A stretch of DNA of 20,017 nucleotides from a virus. Every line of letters starts with the position of its first letter. Within the stretch, counting starts at the first letter, position 1. Position numbers and translations under genes: made by a program. This document shows, one piece after another, positions 8,018 through 14,658 of this stretch. The DNA lies in IMG/VR virus record IMGVR_UViG_3300025264_000152, positions 1-20,017 of that record; one strand, written 5' to 3'. The notes beneath the pieces are model-generated. The model saw only the letters and a program-made list of their open reading frames with translations, did not search any database and was not told the DNA's origin.

Positions 8018-9478
8018 CTAGTAAAGATACGGTGAACGGCTCGTCAGCCGTGTTCTGCGGATCGCGCTTTCACGGGTTCCGCGCTTCCTTCCCTCCTGTG
8101 CAAGAGCAAGCTGATCTCCCATCCCAGGCAAAGACAGCCCAAGCTGCTCAAGTGTACCTCCATACGCCTTCACACGGGCAGTGGACTCAGTGATCGCTTT
8201 CTCGTATTTCGTCATCTGAGGCTGATACGTCTCTTTGATGTCCTTGTCATACCTCGCAACATCAGCTGAAAGCTGTGCAAGATTAGTCCGGTATGTACTG
8301 AATGCCTCTGCATCATATGCAGACTTGACTGCCTGGGCCTTGCCCTCAACATCATAGGCCGTTCCCAGATCCGTGATTGCCTTCGATCTTCCTTCAATGT
8401 CATAGAGGCTGACAAGATCCTCCCGCTCACCGGGAATCGCTTCTCCACGGGCCTTCAAACGACTCATCTCAGTTGTATAATCCTCATAGTCCAATTCATC
8501 AGGATCGCCTTCCGGATAAGCCCATTTCATTAAAGCTGAAAATGAAACATCGGTCCTCCCTTGACCCTCCGGAGAACGCGGGTTCCAATCAAATTCCTGT
8601 GAATAATCAGGGCCTTCAATCAGCTCCTTCTGGAGCGTCAGCATCGATTCCAGATCGGAAATCCCCTTCCGGCCCGGTGCAAGAGCTTCCTTCGCCTTGG
8701 TGATTGCCGACTCAAACTCAGTCCAGGGAGGTACATAACCCTCTTCAAACTGCTTCACATAGGGAGAAAGAATGGTCGAAAGCTCATCGACTCCATAAGT
8801 CTCATCACCCCAAGGTGACCAAGTCCCTGCCTTCCAGCCACTGAGCTGAGTCTCTGCTTCCGAAATTGCTGCCTCGGATGGAGCTATGTCCTCCTTCAGC
8901 TTATCTATCCATGAAGAAGCCGTGTACTCCGTATCATCCCCTTCCACAGTGAAGGTATCGCTCGGATCATAAGATCCGAACTTCTCAAGAAACGGAGCCA
9001 TCCTCTTGCCAAGATCACTGCCTGCAAAGTTCTTCTGAAGCGTCTCCATCTGAGAAGGAAGATTCTCGTACTCACTCGTAAGCCTGCCGTACTCACCTCC
9101 CAGCTCAAACTCTGCTCCACCAGAGACTGCATCCCAGTCCTGCTCGCCGTAGACCGACTCCACTGCAGACTTGTATGCCTGCTGGGCTACAGGAAGATCC
9201 TTCGCATAACCCTCCCTGGCCGTCCGGTATGCTCCCTTCGCTGTCTCCCATGCCCTGTATGCCTCAGATCCCTCCATCTCAGCCTTGGTCGCTCCATAGC
9301 TCTCTGCCGCTGCCTTGCGCTTGCCTGCAACCGACTCCGGTCCCTCACCAAAGATCGATTCCTGGAATGCCCCGTACTCACCAGAGATCTTCTTCAAATA
9401 TGCCTGCTCCTCCCAAAGACGGGAACCCGTATGACGATGCTTTGCCATCACATTGTAATACCTCGTCAAAACACTCAT
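8018..9478 (-). CDS. Large coiled-coil protein, possible internal virion protein
   Basis: The 486-residue protein is strongly helical and charged (Glu, Lys, Ala, Tyr), with long heptad-like stretches such as VAGKRKAAAESYGATKAEME and, near residue 400, LAQLSADVARYDKDIKETYQ. There is no membrane segment. It ends in a basic tail (GRKRGTRESAIRRTRLTSRS) that could bind DNA or another head protein. I do not recognise the family. Its place between terminase and portal suggests an internal or ejected virion protein. The ATG overlaps the terminase stop as ATGA, so translation is coupled; an ATG ten codons later is possible. Confidence 0.5.
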   Translation of the reverse strand: MSVLTRYYNVMAKHRHTGSRLWEEQAYLKKISGEYGAFQESIFGEGPESVAGKRKAAAESYGATKAEMEGSEAYRAWETAKGAYRTAREGYAKDLPVAQQAYKSAVESVYGEQDWDAVSGGAEFELGGEYGRLTSEYENLPSQMETLQKNFAGSDLGKRMAPFLEKFGSYDPSDTFTVEGDDTEYTASSWIDKLKEDIAPSEAAISEAETQLSGWKAGTWSPWGDETYGVDELSTILSPYVKQFEEGYVPPWTEFESAITKAKEALAPGRKGISDLESMLTLQKELIEGPDYSQEFDWNPRSPEGQGRTDVSFSALMKWAYPEGDPDELDYEDYTTEMSRLKARGEAIPGEREDLVSLYDIEGRSKAITDLGTAYDVEGKAQAVKSAYDAEAFSTYRTNLAQLSADVARYDKDIKETYQPQMTKYEKAITESTARVKAYGGTLEQLGLSLPGMGDQLALAQEGRKRGTRESAIRRTRLTSRSPYLY

Positions 9479-10944
9479 GAAACTGCCTCCATTACAGGCT
9501 CAAGATGCTGCTCAAAAGGCTTCCAGTTATGAGAACCCTCTGCATAGCGGGGACGAGGCTCATGACTGAGAACCCTTGCATAACGAAGAGACTGAACTGC
9601 ATAGCGGGTTGCACTCATCAAATCATCATGCTTCTTGATGATCTTCCCATCCATCCGATGATAAAGACGCATCTCCTCAAACCAGTCATTCAAATGTCCG
9701 AAGACCTTGAAACGCGAGGACTGCATCCTCTGGAGAATTTCCATGATCCCCGGCTCCACTGATAACCCACCTGAAGGATTCTGGAAATGCTCCCCAAGCA
9801 TCTCAACTCCAAGCCTTCTGTACTGAGCTGCCAACGGTGTCCCAGAACCCTTGTCATGTACATGACCATCATGCGGCCAGGATACAGGAATCCATGAACC
9901 GCGATCCTTAATTGCCTGGGCATGAATGACAGGAGTCGCGCCTGCAACCCGATAACAGTCATAGAGATAACAGACATCCGAGTCCCGATCATGCGCCAGC
10001 CAGACAACAGCAGTAGGATGGTCAAAGCCAAAATCAATTGCGGCAATGCGAGCCCAATGCGGAGGTATTGCAAAAGATGGAACCGAAATCTCATCCTCCT
10101 GCACCGGGAAGACAAGACCACTTCCGAGTACCGGGATTCCCTTCGAGCGCATCTCCCTCTCATGGTGAGGAAGCGCAGCCAAAATCTCATTCCTGATCTC
10201 CTTCGATAAATGAGGTGCATCATCCCAGGTCGCATGGTAAAGAGCCTGGGCAGGCTTTAAATGATTCATGAACTGAGCACACACATCAGTGAGACCCTGC
10301 TCCGGAGTGAACGTCATGTAAACCAAACCGCCCGTCTTCAAAGATGCCCTGAGTGCCTGAGAATAAATATCCTGCGGAGGCTCCTCATCCAGCCAGCACA
10401 CATGAAGCGCAGTTCCCATCCATGCCTGCTTGCCCTGCTCATAAGACTTCAGCTGCAGCTTCGAGTTCCTTCCGGATATGTGCTTGACCACTACCTGGGA
10501 AATCGCATTCGGAACACCAGGAGAACGCTCCGTCTTTACAATCAGATGCTTCGGAATGGCTCCCTTGCCGAACTCCTCCGGATCACCAGGCTCCCCCAAC
10601 AGCTCAAACTGAACAATGTCCCTCGTGTTATTCGTCGTGTTCCCTGCAGCCCACGCCTTGATCGGCTTCTCAAAACGCTTGCCCTCCCACCAGTCCGGAT
10701 AGATCCCAGTCAGATGATAGGCAAGCTCCATTGCACCACAGTAAGTCTTCCCCGTCTTGTTCCCTGCCATCAACATCCGCTGACGAGCTGAATTGCCAGC
10801 CTCATCACGGCCTGCATGGAACTTCCTCTGATAATCATACGGAGAATACGCCTGGAGCTTGTTCGTCTCCAAGATCTCTACATGCTCAGAAAGAAGATCA
10901 ACTACCTGATCGCCTACGTTGATGTCACCAAGTACTGCTTCCAT
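9475..10944 (-). CDS. Terminase large subunit
   Basis: This is the DNA-packaging motor: ATPase plus nuclease acting at the portal. The 489-residue protein shows an adenine-binding stretch (AYSPYDYQRKFH), Walker A AGNKTGKT at about residue 60, Walker B HVCWLDEEPP at about 182-191 with the catalytic Glu after Asp, and a coupling-type motif at VYMTFTPEQG. The RNase H-like nuclease has IDFGFDHPTAVVW (first Asp about 304), SWPHDG and the final HDDLMSATRYAV. This order and length fit the P22 gp2/podovirus large terminase group. I chose ATG 10944 over the in-frame GTG at 10947. No clear Shine-Dalgarno is present; the start follows a GAGTGTGTGTGAGTG tract. Confidence 0.92.
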   Translation of the reverse strand: MEAVLGDINVGDQVVDLLSEHVEILETNKLQAYSPYDYQRKFHAGRDEAGNSARQRMLMAGNKTGKTYCGAMELAYHLTGIYPDWWEGKRFEKPIKAWAAGNTTNNTRDIVQFELLGEPGDPEEFGKGAIPKHLIVKTERSPGVPNAISQVVVKHISGRNSKLQLKSYEQGKQAWMGTALHVCWLDEEPPQDIYSQALRASLKTGGLVYMTFTPEQGLTDVCAQFMNHLKPAQALYHATWDDAPHLSKEIRNEILAALPHHEREMRSKGIPVLGSGLVFPVQEDEISVPSFAIPPHWARIAAIDFGFDHPTAVVWLAHDRDSDVCYLYDCYRVAGATPVIHAQAIKDRGSWIPVSWPHDGHVHDKGSGTPLAAQYRRLGVEMLGEHFQNPSGGLSVEPGIMEILQRMQSSRFKVFGHLNDWFEEMRLYHRMDGKIIKKHDDLMSATRYAVQSLRYARVLSHEPRPRYAEGSHNWKPFEQHLEPVMEAVS

Positions 10945-10957
10945 CACTCACACACAC

Positions 10958-11062
10958 TCAATCAGACTTCTTGGGACGGCCTGCCTTCTTCTTTACCTTC
11001 TCCTTCACCTTCTCCTTCACCTTGTCCAGCTGCTTGTTGTTCTTCCAGTTCCAACTAGGCAT
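10958..11062 (-). CDS. Tiny Lys-rich protein (34 aa)
   Basis: A 34-codon ORF begins MPSWNWKNNKQLDK, continues with a Lys/Glu/Val heptad-like run (KVKEKVKEKVKKK), and ends AGRPKKSD. The ATG has a near-perfect Shine-Dalgarno (AAGGAGG, five bases upstream) and overlaps the stop of the preceding tiny ORF as TGATG. It is too short to assign. The AGRPKK end resembles an AT-hook core, so nucleic-acid binding is possible. Its position between the small-terminase-like and large terminase genes suggests a packaging or virion accessory role, but this is a guess. Confidence 0.55.
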   Translation of the reverse strand: MPSWNWKNNKQLDKVKEKVKEKVKKKAGRPKKSD

Positions 11063-11139
11063 CACTTCCTCCTTGGTGGTTTCTTCGGTTTCTTCTTCCC
11101 ATACATGCGCTCCTCCTTTCTCGGATCAGGGGGCATCAT
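11062..11139 (-). CDS. Tiny basic peptide (25 aa; possibly 14 aa)
   Basis: The ORF from ATG 11139 encodes 25 residues ending in MYGKKKPKKPPRRK. The ATG overlaps the TGA of the upstream gene (TGATG), and a second in-frame ATG at 11106 has AAGGAGG five bases before it and would give 14 residues. Of the last 13 residues nine are Lys or Arg. The two coupled starts and good ribosome sites argue for translation. The function is unknown. Confidence 0.45.
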   Translation of the reverse strand: MMPPDPRKEERMYGKKKPKKPPRRK

Positions 11140-11657
11140 CAATTAACAAGCTTTCGTTTACCCAGTAAAACCTCCGCTGTCTCCTTGCCAACTATCGATA
11201 CCAACTCGGCCTCCACCTCCTCCGGACTGCGAGGTGCCTTGATGTGCTGTATCTTCTCAACAGGCTTGAATCCAGCCATGTCCAAAATGTGGATGTTCGC
11301 CTTCAATCGTACCGCCTCCGATTCCGCAGTCTTTGCCAGCTTCAAAAGATTATCAAATGCCAAAGACGAAGACTTGCCCAAGTTCGCCTTGACCTGCTCC
11401 TCTACCTCGCTCTTCAAACGAGCAGCCTTTACACGCTCCGAAGGAGTTAGTAGCTGGCTCCGCTCCTGCGGAGTCAACAACGATGCCCTCTGGATGAACT
11501 CCACCGTGTCATCTCCAATCACCTTCCCCAGAGAGTTCCGATGCTCTATCGGATTCACTCGGATCTTCGGAACACGAACACGCTTCTTGGGAGAAGACTT
11601 GGGAGTGGCTTTCGTAGTGGTTTTGGTAGTGGTTTTGGCGGTGCTTGTGGATGGCAT
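11139..11657 (-). CDS. Small-terminase-like / DNA-packaging accessory protein
   Basis: The 172-residue protein has a low-complexity basic N-terminus (Thr/Lys repeats, then KKRVRVPKIRV) and a helical body. The body includes DDTVEFIQRASLLTPQERSQ and a conserved-looking SEAVRLKANIHILDMAGFKP, followed by an Arg/Glu tail ending KETAEVLLGKRKLVN. The RLKA..ILDMAGFKP stretch recalls the end of many phage small-terminase-like proteins, and it lies just upstream of the large terminase cluster, so that is the best guess. I chose ATG 11657 because upstream residues (an open frame back to GTG 11786) look non-coding. No strong Shine-Dalgarno is seen, so the start is uncertain. This is the first gene of the leftward block. 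Confidence 0.5.
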   Translation of the reverse strand: MPSTSTAKTTTKTTTKATPKSSPKKRVRVPKIRVNPIEHRNSLGKVIGDDTVEFIQRASLLTPQERSQLLTPSERVKAARLKSEVEEQVKANLGKSSSLAFDNLLKLAKTAESEAVRLKANIHILDMAGFKPVEKIQHIKAPRSPEEVEAELVSIVGKETAEVLLGKRKLVN

Positions 11658-11970
11658 AGAGGTTCGGTCGTTTTTTGCTCCCGAGTGTGGGGGGTGATAC
11701 ACCTCCAACCGCGCGCGAGGCAAATTTGTACCCCAGGGGGTCGAAATCAGGCCCCAGCAGTTCGCGTAAACATTTCTTTTATGCACTGTTAGCCGATCAT
11801 ATATGCGTGGTCAACAGGAAAAATCGCACGCAAAGACCACAATGTCAGAGAGGCCAGTGATTTCAATGGATGCAGGGGGTTAAGGATCCCCACGCGAGGG
11901 CCAAGGCCGGTTCGATCGGCCTGAATCCCGGGCGAAAACCACCACTCACATGTACCGAGTAAACATTACC
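11658..11970. other. Divergent intergenic control region
   Basis: About 300 bases without a convincing gene separate the leftward late block from the rightward early operon. A 6-bp inverted repeat AGGCCG/CGGCCT (11904-11909 and 11917-11922) can form a small hairpin. On the minus strand TATGAT (11801-11796) could be a -10 box for the late block, but no good -35 lies at the right distance. Short ORFs here lack ribosome sites. Confidence 0.45.
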
Positions 11971-11999
11971 TTGACAACGCCCGGATACATTGCTAGCTT
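11971..11999 (+). promoter_or_regulatory. Sigma70-type promoter for the rightward small-gene operon
   Basis: The -35 box TTGACA (11971-11976) is a perfect match. A 17-base spacer leads to TAGCTT (11994-11999), and TG one base upstream makes it an extended -10. Transcription would start near 12006, giving a leader of about 60 bases to the first gene at 12069. Confidence 0.65.
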
Positions 12000-12015
12000 G
12001 ATCACAGTCAATCAA
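11998..12015. promoter_or_regulatory. Possible operator at the early promoter start site
   Basis: TTGAT, eight bases, ATCAA forms a perfect 5-bp dyad of 18 bp that overlaps the end of the -10 box and the predicted transcription start. Its size and position suit a repressor such as the small helix-turn-helix protein at 15809-16015. Short dyads arise often by chance, so this is tentative. Confidence 0.3.
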
Positions 12016-12018
12016 TTT

Positions 12019-12038
12019 CCAGGCCCTGCAATGCCTGG
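12019..12038 (+). repeat. Leader hairpin before the first early gene
   Basis: CCAGGC (12019-12024) pairs with GCCTGG (12033-12038) around an 8-nt loop. It lies just before a leader element (12041-12068) that recurs almost unchanged before the second gene. Confidence 0.5.
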
Positions 12039-12040
12039 AC

Positions 12041-12068
12041 TTACAGCACCCAAACCAAACGAGGACAT
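12041..12068 (+). promoter_or_regulatory. Repeated translation leader, copy 1
   Basis: The stretch TTACAGCACCC ... AACCAAACGAGGACA ends just before ATG 12069. It is nearly identical to 12323-12352 before the second gene. GAGG serves as the Shine-Dalgarno; the flanking A/C-rich unstructured part is also conserved between copies. Confidence 0.6.
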
Positions 12069-12278
12069 ATGACCCTAATTGCAAACTACCCAAGCAAGAA
12101 AGAACTCAAAGCATCGGTCGGCAAACCTTTGAGGCATATTGAAACAAGTATGTTTGGCCCTGAATATAGGGACGATGGAATGCTAACGGTTGCCAACCGC
12201 CCGCACATTACCGGCCAGGGGCGGGAGTTTTTCGCTCAAGTCTGGATGCGTGAAGGTTTAATCGACAAGGTTAAGTAG
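12069..12278 (+). CDS. Small conserved phage protein of unknown function (69 aa)
   Basis: The sequence MTLIANYPSKKELKASVGKPL, then ETSMFGPEYRDDGMLTVANRP, ending MREGLIDKVK, looks like a small family found in early regions of many phages; I know no function. It appears to be a compact beta-rich protein without Cys or membrane segments. It is the first gene after the promoter at 11971-11999, with GAGG five bases from the ATG. Confidence 0.7.
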   Translation: MTLIANYPSKKELKASVGKPLRHIETSMFGPEYRDDGMLTVANRPHITGQGREFFAQVWMREGLIDKVK

Positions 12279-12280
12279 AT

Positions 12281-12320
12281 CCAGACCAGGGGCCTTGATC
12301 GCTCGAGGCCCCGAGCCTGG
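12281..12320 (+). repeat. Conserved intergenic RNA hairpin, copy A
   Basis: The 40-nt element has an inner 7-bp stem GGGGCCT/AGGCCCC (12289-12295 and 12306-12312) with a 10-nt loop, flanked by CCAG and CTGG that can also pair. Its partner at 12558-12597 has the same length and outer sequences. It begins two bases after a stop codon and precedes the repeated leader. Confidence 0.65.
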
Positions 12321-12322
12321 GT

Positions 12323-12352
12323 TTACAGCACCCCCAACCAAACGAGGACACT
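12323..12352 (+). promoter_or_regulatory. Repeated translation leader, copy 2
   Basis: TTACAGCACCCCCAACCAAA followed by CGAGGACACT precedes ATG 12353. It matches the copy at 12041-12068 apart from a two-base length difference and a few substitutions. Both copies directly follow a GCCTGG that ends a hairpin. Confidence 0.6.
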
Positions 12353-12556
12353 ATGAAAAGAATGAAATACCGGAGCAAGCATCACTTGATTAACAGGATT
12401 GCCAGCTTGCAAGCTAACAGGGGCTGGAGCTGGGAAATGATAAAATCTGACATCCCTAGACAGTGGACATTGTCGTCTACTGAGCTGTCAGAAATGATTG
12501 AAACCCTTAAAACATCAAGTAATGGTGATTTGCCGGATATGTTGATACCTGATTGA
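12353..12556 (+). CDS. Small hypothetical protein (67 aa)
   Basis: This is a basic N-terminus (MKRMKYRSKHHLINRIASLQ) followed by a mixed helical region with WSWEMIKSDIPRQW and a polar end. I do not recognise it. It has the good GAGG site of the repeated leader and lies between two hairpin copies, so it is probably a real early gene. Confidence 0.6.
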   Translation: MKRMKYRSKHHLINRIASLQANRGWSWEMIKSDIPRQWTLSSTELSEMIETLKTSSNGDLPDMLIPD

Positions 12557-12557
12557 T

Positions 12558-12597
12558 CCAGACCAGGGGCCATTCTTTCGAGTGGCTCCGAGCCTGG
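12558..12597 (+). repeat. Conserved intergenic RNA hairpin, copy B
   Basis: This is the same 40-nt layout as copy A. The inner stem is GGGGCCA/TGGCTCC (12566-12572 and 12583-12589). Relative to copy A the last pair changes from T-A to A-T and one G-C becomes G-U, so pairing is kept while the sequence changes. Flanks GATCCAGACCAGGGGCC and CCGAGCCTGG are conserved. Confidence 0.65.
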
Positions 12598-12662
12598 ACC
12601 ATACCGGCCAGGGGCAGCTGCTGCAACAGCTGAGATTTAAACACCCGATCAAGCGAGGTCTT

Positions 12663-12998
12663 ATGAGTAAAAAAGCATTAGCAATTAGGGAAAAAGCTGA
12701 ATCCATCGAACAATTGCGGGAGATATTCCCAAAGGGTTCTAGGGTTCACACCATTTGCCGGCATGTCAGCCAGTCCGGCATGTCTAGAGATATTTCTATT
12801 ATCAAATGTTGGGAGGGAACCAGTCTTGCTCCTTCCTACCTTGTTTCCAAGGCCGTGGAAATGCATTTCAAGGTTAGCAACGGACACGCTGCAGTAAGGG
12901 TGCGCGGTGCTGGCATGGATATGGGTTTCCACCTTGTCTACAACCTTTCCCAGGTTCTGCATGGTGATGGTTATGCTTTAAAACACAGCTGGCTATAG
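12663..12998 (+). CDS. Conserved phage protein of unknown function (111 aa)
   Basis: The pattern GSRVHTICRHVSQSGMSRDI near residue 25, then VRVRGAGMDMGFHLVYNLS and the end GYALKHSWL, matches a widespread small phage protein family that I know only as hypothetical. The invariant-looking Arg-His, SGMSR and GMDMGFHLVY may form an active or binding site, but no function is established to my knowledge. I chose ATG 12663 because it follows GAGG within the leader pattern (ACACCCGATCAAGCGAGG); the open frame reaches further upstream, to 12582, through a hairpin region. Confidence 0.75.
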   Translation: MSKKALAIREKAESIEQLREIFPKGSRVHTICRHVSQSGMSRDISIIKCWEGTSLAPSYLVSKAVEMHFKVSNGHAAVRVRGAGMDMGFHLVYNLSQVLHGDGYALKHSWL

Positions 12999-13005
12999 GG
13001 GGAGC

Positions 13006-13644
13006 ATGATTGACGAATACACAACCCCCAAGGAAGCTCAGACCCTCGCGGGGGGTCTCTCCGATCCCGGCAAAATGCCAGGAAAGGGCTGGAGCATATC
13101 AGCTCACCGTTGTGTGTGCGGATCAAGGTTGCGTGAGGTTCCTAATTCTGTTTGCTCAACCTGTTACGCAATGAAAGGGCGTTACCCTTTCGAGAACGTA
13201 CAAAACGCACAGGAAAGACGGCTGCTGCGCTTCGATCGCCACGGCTCCACCTGGGTGGACCTCATGACCCTGGCACTCAGTAATGAGCGCTGGTTTCGCT
13301 GGTTAGACTCTGGTGACTTGCAAACGGACACGATGTTAGAGCGCATCATTGAAGTTTGCGAGCGCACCCCCGACACCAGACACTGGTTGCCAACTCGCGA
13401 ATATCAAATAGTTCAGCGAGTCCTTCGCCGCCGATCCGTACCCGCTAACCTGCAAATCAGGCTATCAGCACACATGATCGATGGACCGGCCCCTTCCAAG
13501 TTAGCCAAGCGTTATGGTATCGGAACCAGCCAAGTATTAACGGATAACTGGGATTGTCCCGCGAATGAGCAGGGCAACTCTTGCCAGGATTGCAGACAGT
13601 GCTGGGATCCTGGAGTTTTGAATGTATCTTATCCACTTCACTAA
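13006..13644 (+). CDS. Cys-rich conserved phage protein (gp88-like)
   Basis: This 212-residue protein begins with TTPKEAQTLAGGLSDPGKMP. Conserved-looking stretches are CVCG (36-39), NSVCSTCYAMKGRYPF (47-62), FRWLDSGDLQ (97-106), HWLPTREYQIV (126-136), RLSAHMIDG (152-160) and a C-terminal cluster with Cys 184, 193, 196 and 199 (CPANEQGNSCQDCRQCWDP). This matches a common phage family that I associate with the mycobacteriophage 'gene product 88' domain. The Cys positions suggest metal or Fe-S binding, but no reaction is known to me. The start has GGGGGAG directly upstream. It is the largest gene of the early operon. Confidence 0.75.
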   Translation: MIDEYTTPKEAQTLAGGLSDPGKMPGKGWSISAHRCVCGSRLREVPNSVCSTCYAMKGRYPFENVQNAQERRLLRFDRHGSTWVDLMTLALSNERWFRWLDSGDLQTDTMLERIIEVCERTPDTRHWLPTREYQIVQRVLRRRSVPANLQIRLSAHMIDGPAPSKLAKRYGIGTSQVLTDNWDCPANEQGNSCQDCRQCWDPGVLNVSYPLH

Positions 13645-13657
13645 TCAGGAGAATCAT

Positions 13658-13858
13658 ATGGCATTTTCTCAGGCTATGGAGCCTTTTATCCAAAAATGCA
13701 GATGCTGCAACAAACCAGTTTTGAATTCAGACGGGTACCCCATTCACACCAAGTGCATAGTTAGACACTGGAGCAAGCACGCTCATGGTGTGAATGCCTC
13801 ACGTTGTCACGAATTCAAGAGAACCAATTCTGCGTGGAAAATTCTTTCCACTGATTAA
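13658..13858 (+). CDS. Small Cys/His-rich protein, probable zinc binder (66 aa)
   Basis: The protein has KCRCCNKPVL, then PIHTKCIVRHW, and later ASRCHEF. The CRCC ... HTKC ... H pattern suits a single zinc site. I do not recognise a named family. AGGAG lies six bases before ATG 13658, which I prefer over the open frame further upstream at 13622 that overlaps the preceding gene. Confidence 0.65.
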   Translation: MAFSQAMEPFIQKCRCCNKPVLNSDGYPIHTKCIVRHWSKHAHGVNASRCHEFKRTNSAWKILSTD

Positions 13859-13870
13859 CCCAACCACTAA

Positions 13871-13888
13871 GGGCCTGGAGACAGGCCC
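13871..13888 (+). repeat. Perfect 7-bp hairpin with a GAGA tetraloop before a small gene
   Basis: GGGCCTG (13871-13877), loop GAGA, CAGGCCC (13882-13888). GAGA is of the stable GNRA type. It ends just before the GGAAAGGAAAC ribosome site of the next gene and belongs by position to the same family of intergenic hairpins. Confidence 0.6.
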
Positions 13889-13899
13889 GGAAAGGAAAC

Positions 13900-14079
13900 A
13901 TGGCACATTTAACATACATTGAAGATGAGCGAGGGGACATTGTAGACCAGGAGGTATTTTGTTCAGATTATTGTGCAAAAGCTTCTGAATACTACCAGGG
14001 CTGGAACGGTTGCAATGAAATTTCAGTGACTGAACCTTGCTACGAGTGCGGCACTAGAGTTAACGGATTAGATGAATAG
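13900..14079 (+). CDS. Small zinc-ribbon-like protein (59 aa)
   Basis: The short ORF encodes acidic residues DERGDIVDQE, then VFCSDYCAKASEYYQGWNGC, then SVTEPCYECGTRV. The CxxxC plus CxxC pattern with aromatic spacers looks like a zinc ribbon or treble-clef fold seen in small phage and host proteins. AAGGAAAC precedes the ATG, and the upstream GNRA hairpin may guard or expose it. The function is unknown. Confidence 0.68.
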   Translation: MAHLTYIEDERGDIVDQEVFCSDYCAKASEYYQGWNGCNEISVTEPCYECGTRVNGLDE

Positions 14080-14102
14080 CACACACACACGAAAGGAGAA
14101 CG
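14080..14102 (+). promoter_or_regulatory. (CA)n leader with strong Shine-Dalgarno
   Basis: CACACACACACGAAAGGAG then AACG precedes ATG 14103 directly after the previous stop. It is the clearest example of the CA-tract leaders that also occur at 14284-14308, 15013-15035, 15430-15458 and 15708-15723. Confidence 0.6.
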
Positions 14103-14276
14103 ATGGAACCGAGAGAAATTGACCTAACCCCAACCTGGGAAACTGCTGTTTTTATCTGCTGTGAGGTTTTGAAGGATCCAGAAGCCAGACAGGACGGGAA
14201 GGTTTCAGCCCAGGCGGAGCTTATGCGATTAGCGAGGGAGTTCGATAAGCTCCAAGGCAAGACAGTGACAAAGTGA
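14103..14276 (+). CDS. Small hypothetical protein (57 aa)
   Basis: The ORF encodes EPREIDLTPTWETAVFICCE, then VLKDPEARQDGKVSAQAELM and a Lys-rich end. The TPTWETAV.I...VL..P pattern with a terminal LMRLAREFDKL helix resembles small helical proteins of phage early regions; I know no function. An ideal AAGGAG lies five bases upstream, after a (CA)n tract. Confidence 0.66.
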   Translation: MEPREIDLTPTWETAVFICCEVLKDPEARQDGKVSAQAELMRLAREFDKLQGKTVTK

Positions 14277-14308
14277 CATTTCAACACCCACACACGAAAG
14301 GGGACAGC
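14277..14308 (+). promoter_or_regulatory. CACCC/(CA)n leader
   Basis: CATTTCAACACCCACACACG then AAAGGGGACAGC leads to ATG 14309. Together with the AAGTGA just upstream (which ends the previous gene) this module recurs before 15036, 15459 and 15699. Confidence 0.55.
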
Positions 14309-14482
14309 ATGAGTGATCCATTCATTGGACGAGTAAACGAGAGACTCAGGAGAATTGAGACCCGACTCTCGCAGATCGAAGATCAGTTAGCGGATGAACG
14401 ATGGGAACTAGCAAGGAAAAAGGTATTTGAGCTGTACAAAGGGAAGGGAGACATAACCATTCAACCGAAAGGAACCCGATGA
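14309..14482 (+). CDS. Small coiled-coil protein (57 aa)
   Basis: The centre VNERLRRIETRLSQIEDQLA is an evident heptad repeat likely to form a dimeric or trimeric coiled coil; the C-terminus is basic (YKGKGDITIQPKGTR). AAAGGGG precedes ATG 14309, preferred over an upstream non-ATG start within the leader. The stop overlaps the next ATG (ATGA), so the two are co-translated. Confidence 0.62.
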   Translation: MSDPFIGRVNERLRRIETRLSQIEDQLADERWELARKKVFELYKGKGDITIQPKGTR

Positions 14483-14652
14483 AAGAATGCGAAGAGTGCG
14501 GATGCAAATATACTCCTCCTGATCGAACTGGAGGCCATTACAAAATCCATGACTTTGCTTTCAGTGAATGTCCGAACTGCGAGAAATACTTTGAGGAGCA
14601 GGACGAGATGGATGCTTATGAATGGGTGACGGATGGGCCGGTCTGGGAGTAA
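14479..14652 (+). CDS. Small zinc-finger-like protein (57 aa)
   Basis: MKECEECGCKYTPPDR, then HDFAFSECPNCEKYFEEQDE, is a two-knuckle CxxC ... CxxC zinc ribbon; the C-terminus is acidic (EEQDEMDAYEWV). Zinc ribbons of this size bind nucleic acid or proteins; the partner here is unknown. The gene is translationally coupled to the coiled-coil gene by ATGA, with AAAGGAA before the start. Confidence 0.66.
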   Translation: MKECEECGCKYTPPDRTGGHYKIHDFAFSECPNCEKYFEEQDEMDAYEWVTDGPVWE

Positions 14653-14658
14653 GAACCA

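Noticed and set aside
8212-9381. Minus ORFs of 63-78 codons and plus ORFs inside the coiled-coil gene
   Set aside because: Shadows of the 486-codon gene, with no start signals.
9690-10235. 181-codon minus ORF within the terminase gene
   Set aside because: Arg/Met-rich translation with no family pattern; a shadow of the terminase frame.
10261-10791. 176-codon plus ORF antisense to terminase
   Set aside because: Leu/Arg-rich shadow with no ribosome site.
11658-11786. N-terminal extension of the small-terminase-like gene to GTG 11786
   Set aside because: The extra 43 residues look non-coding and no ribosome site precedes the GTG; ATG 11657 begins the low-complexity basic start usual for such proteins.
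11863-12093. 76-codon minus ORF across the early promoter
   Set aside because: It runs through the promoter, hairpin and start of the first early gene and has no ribosome site.
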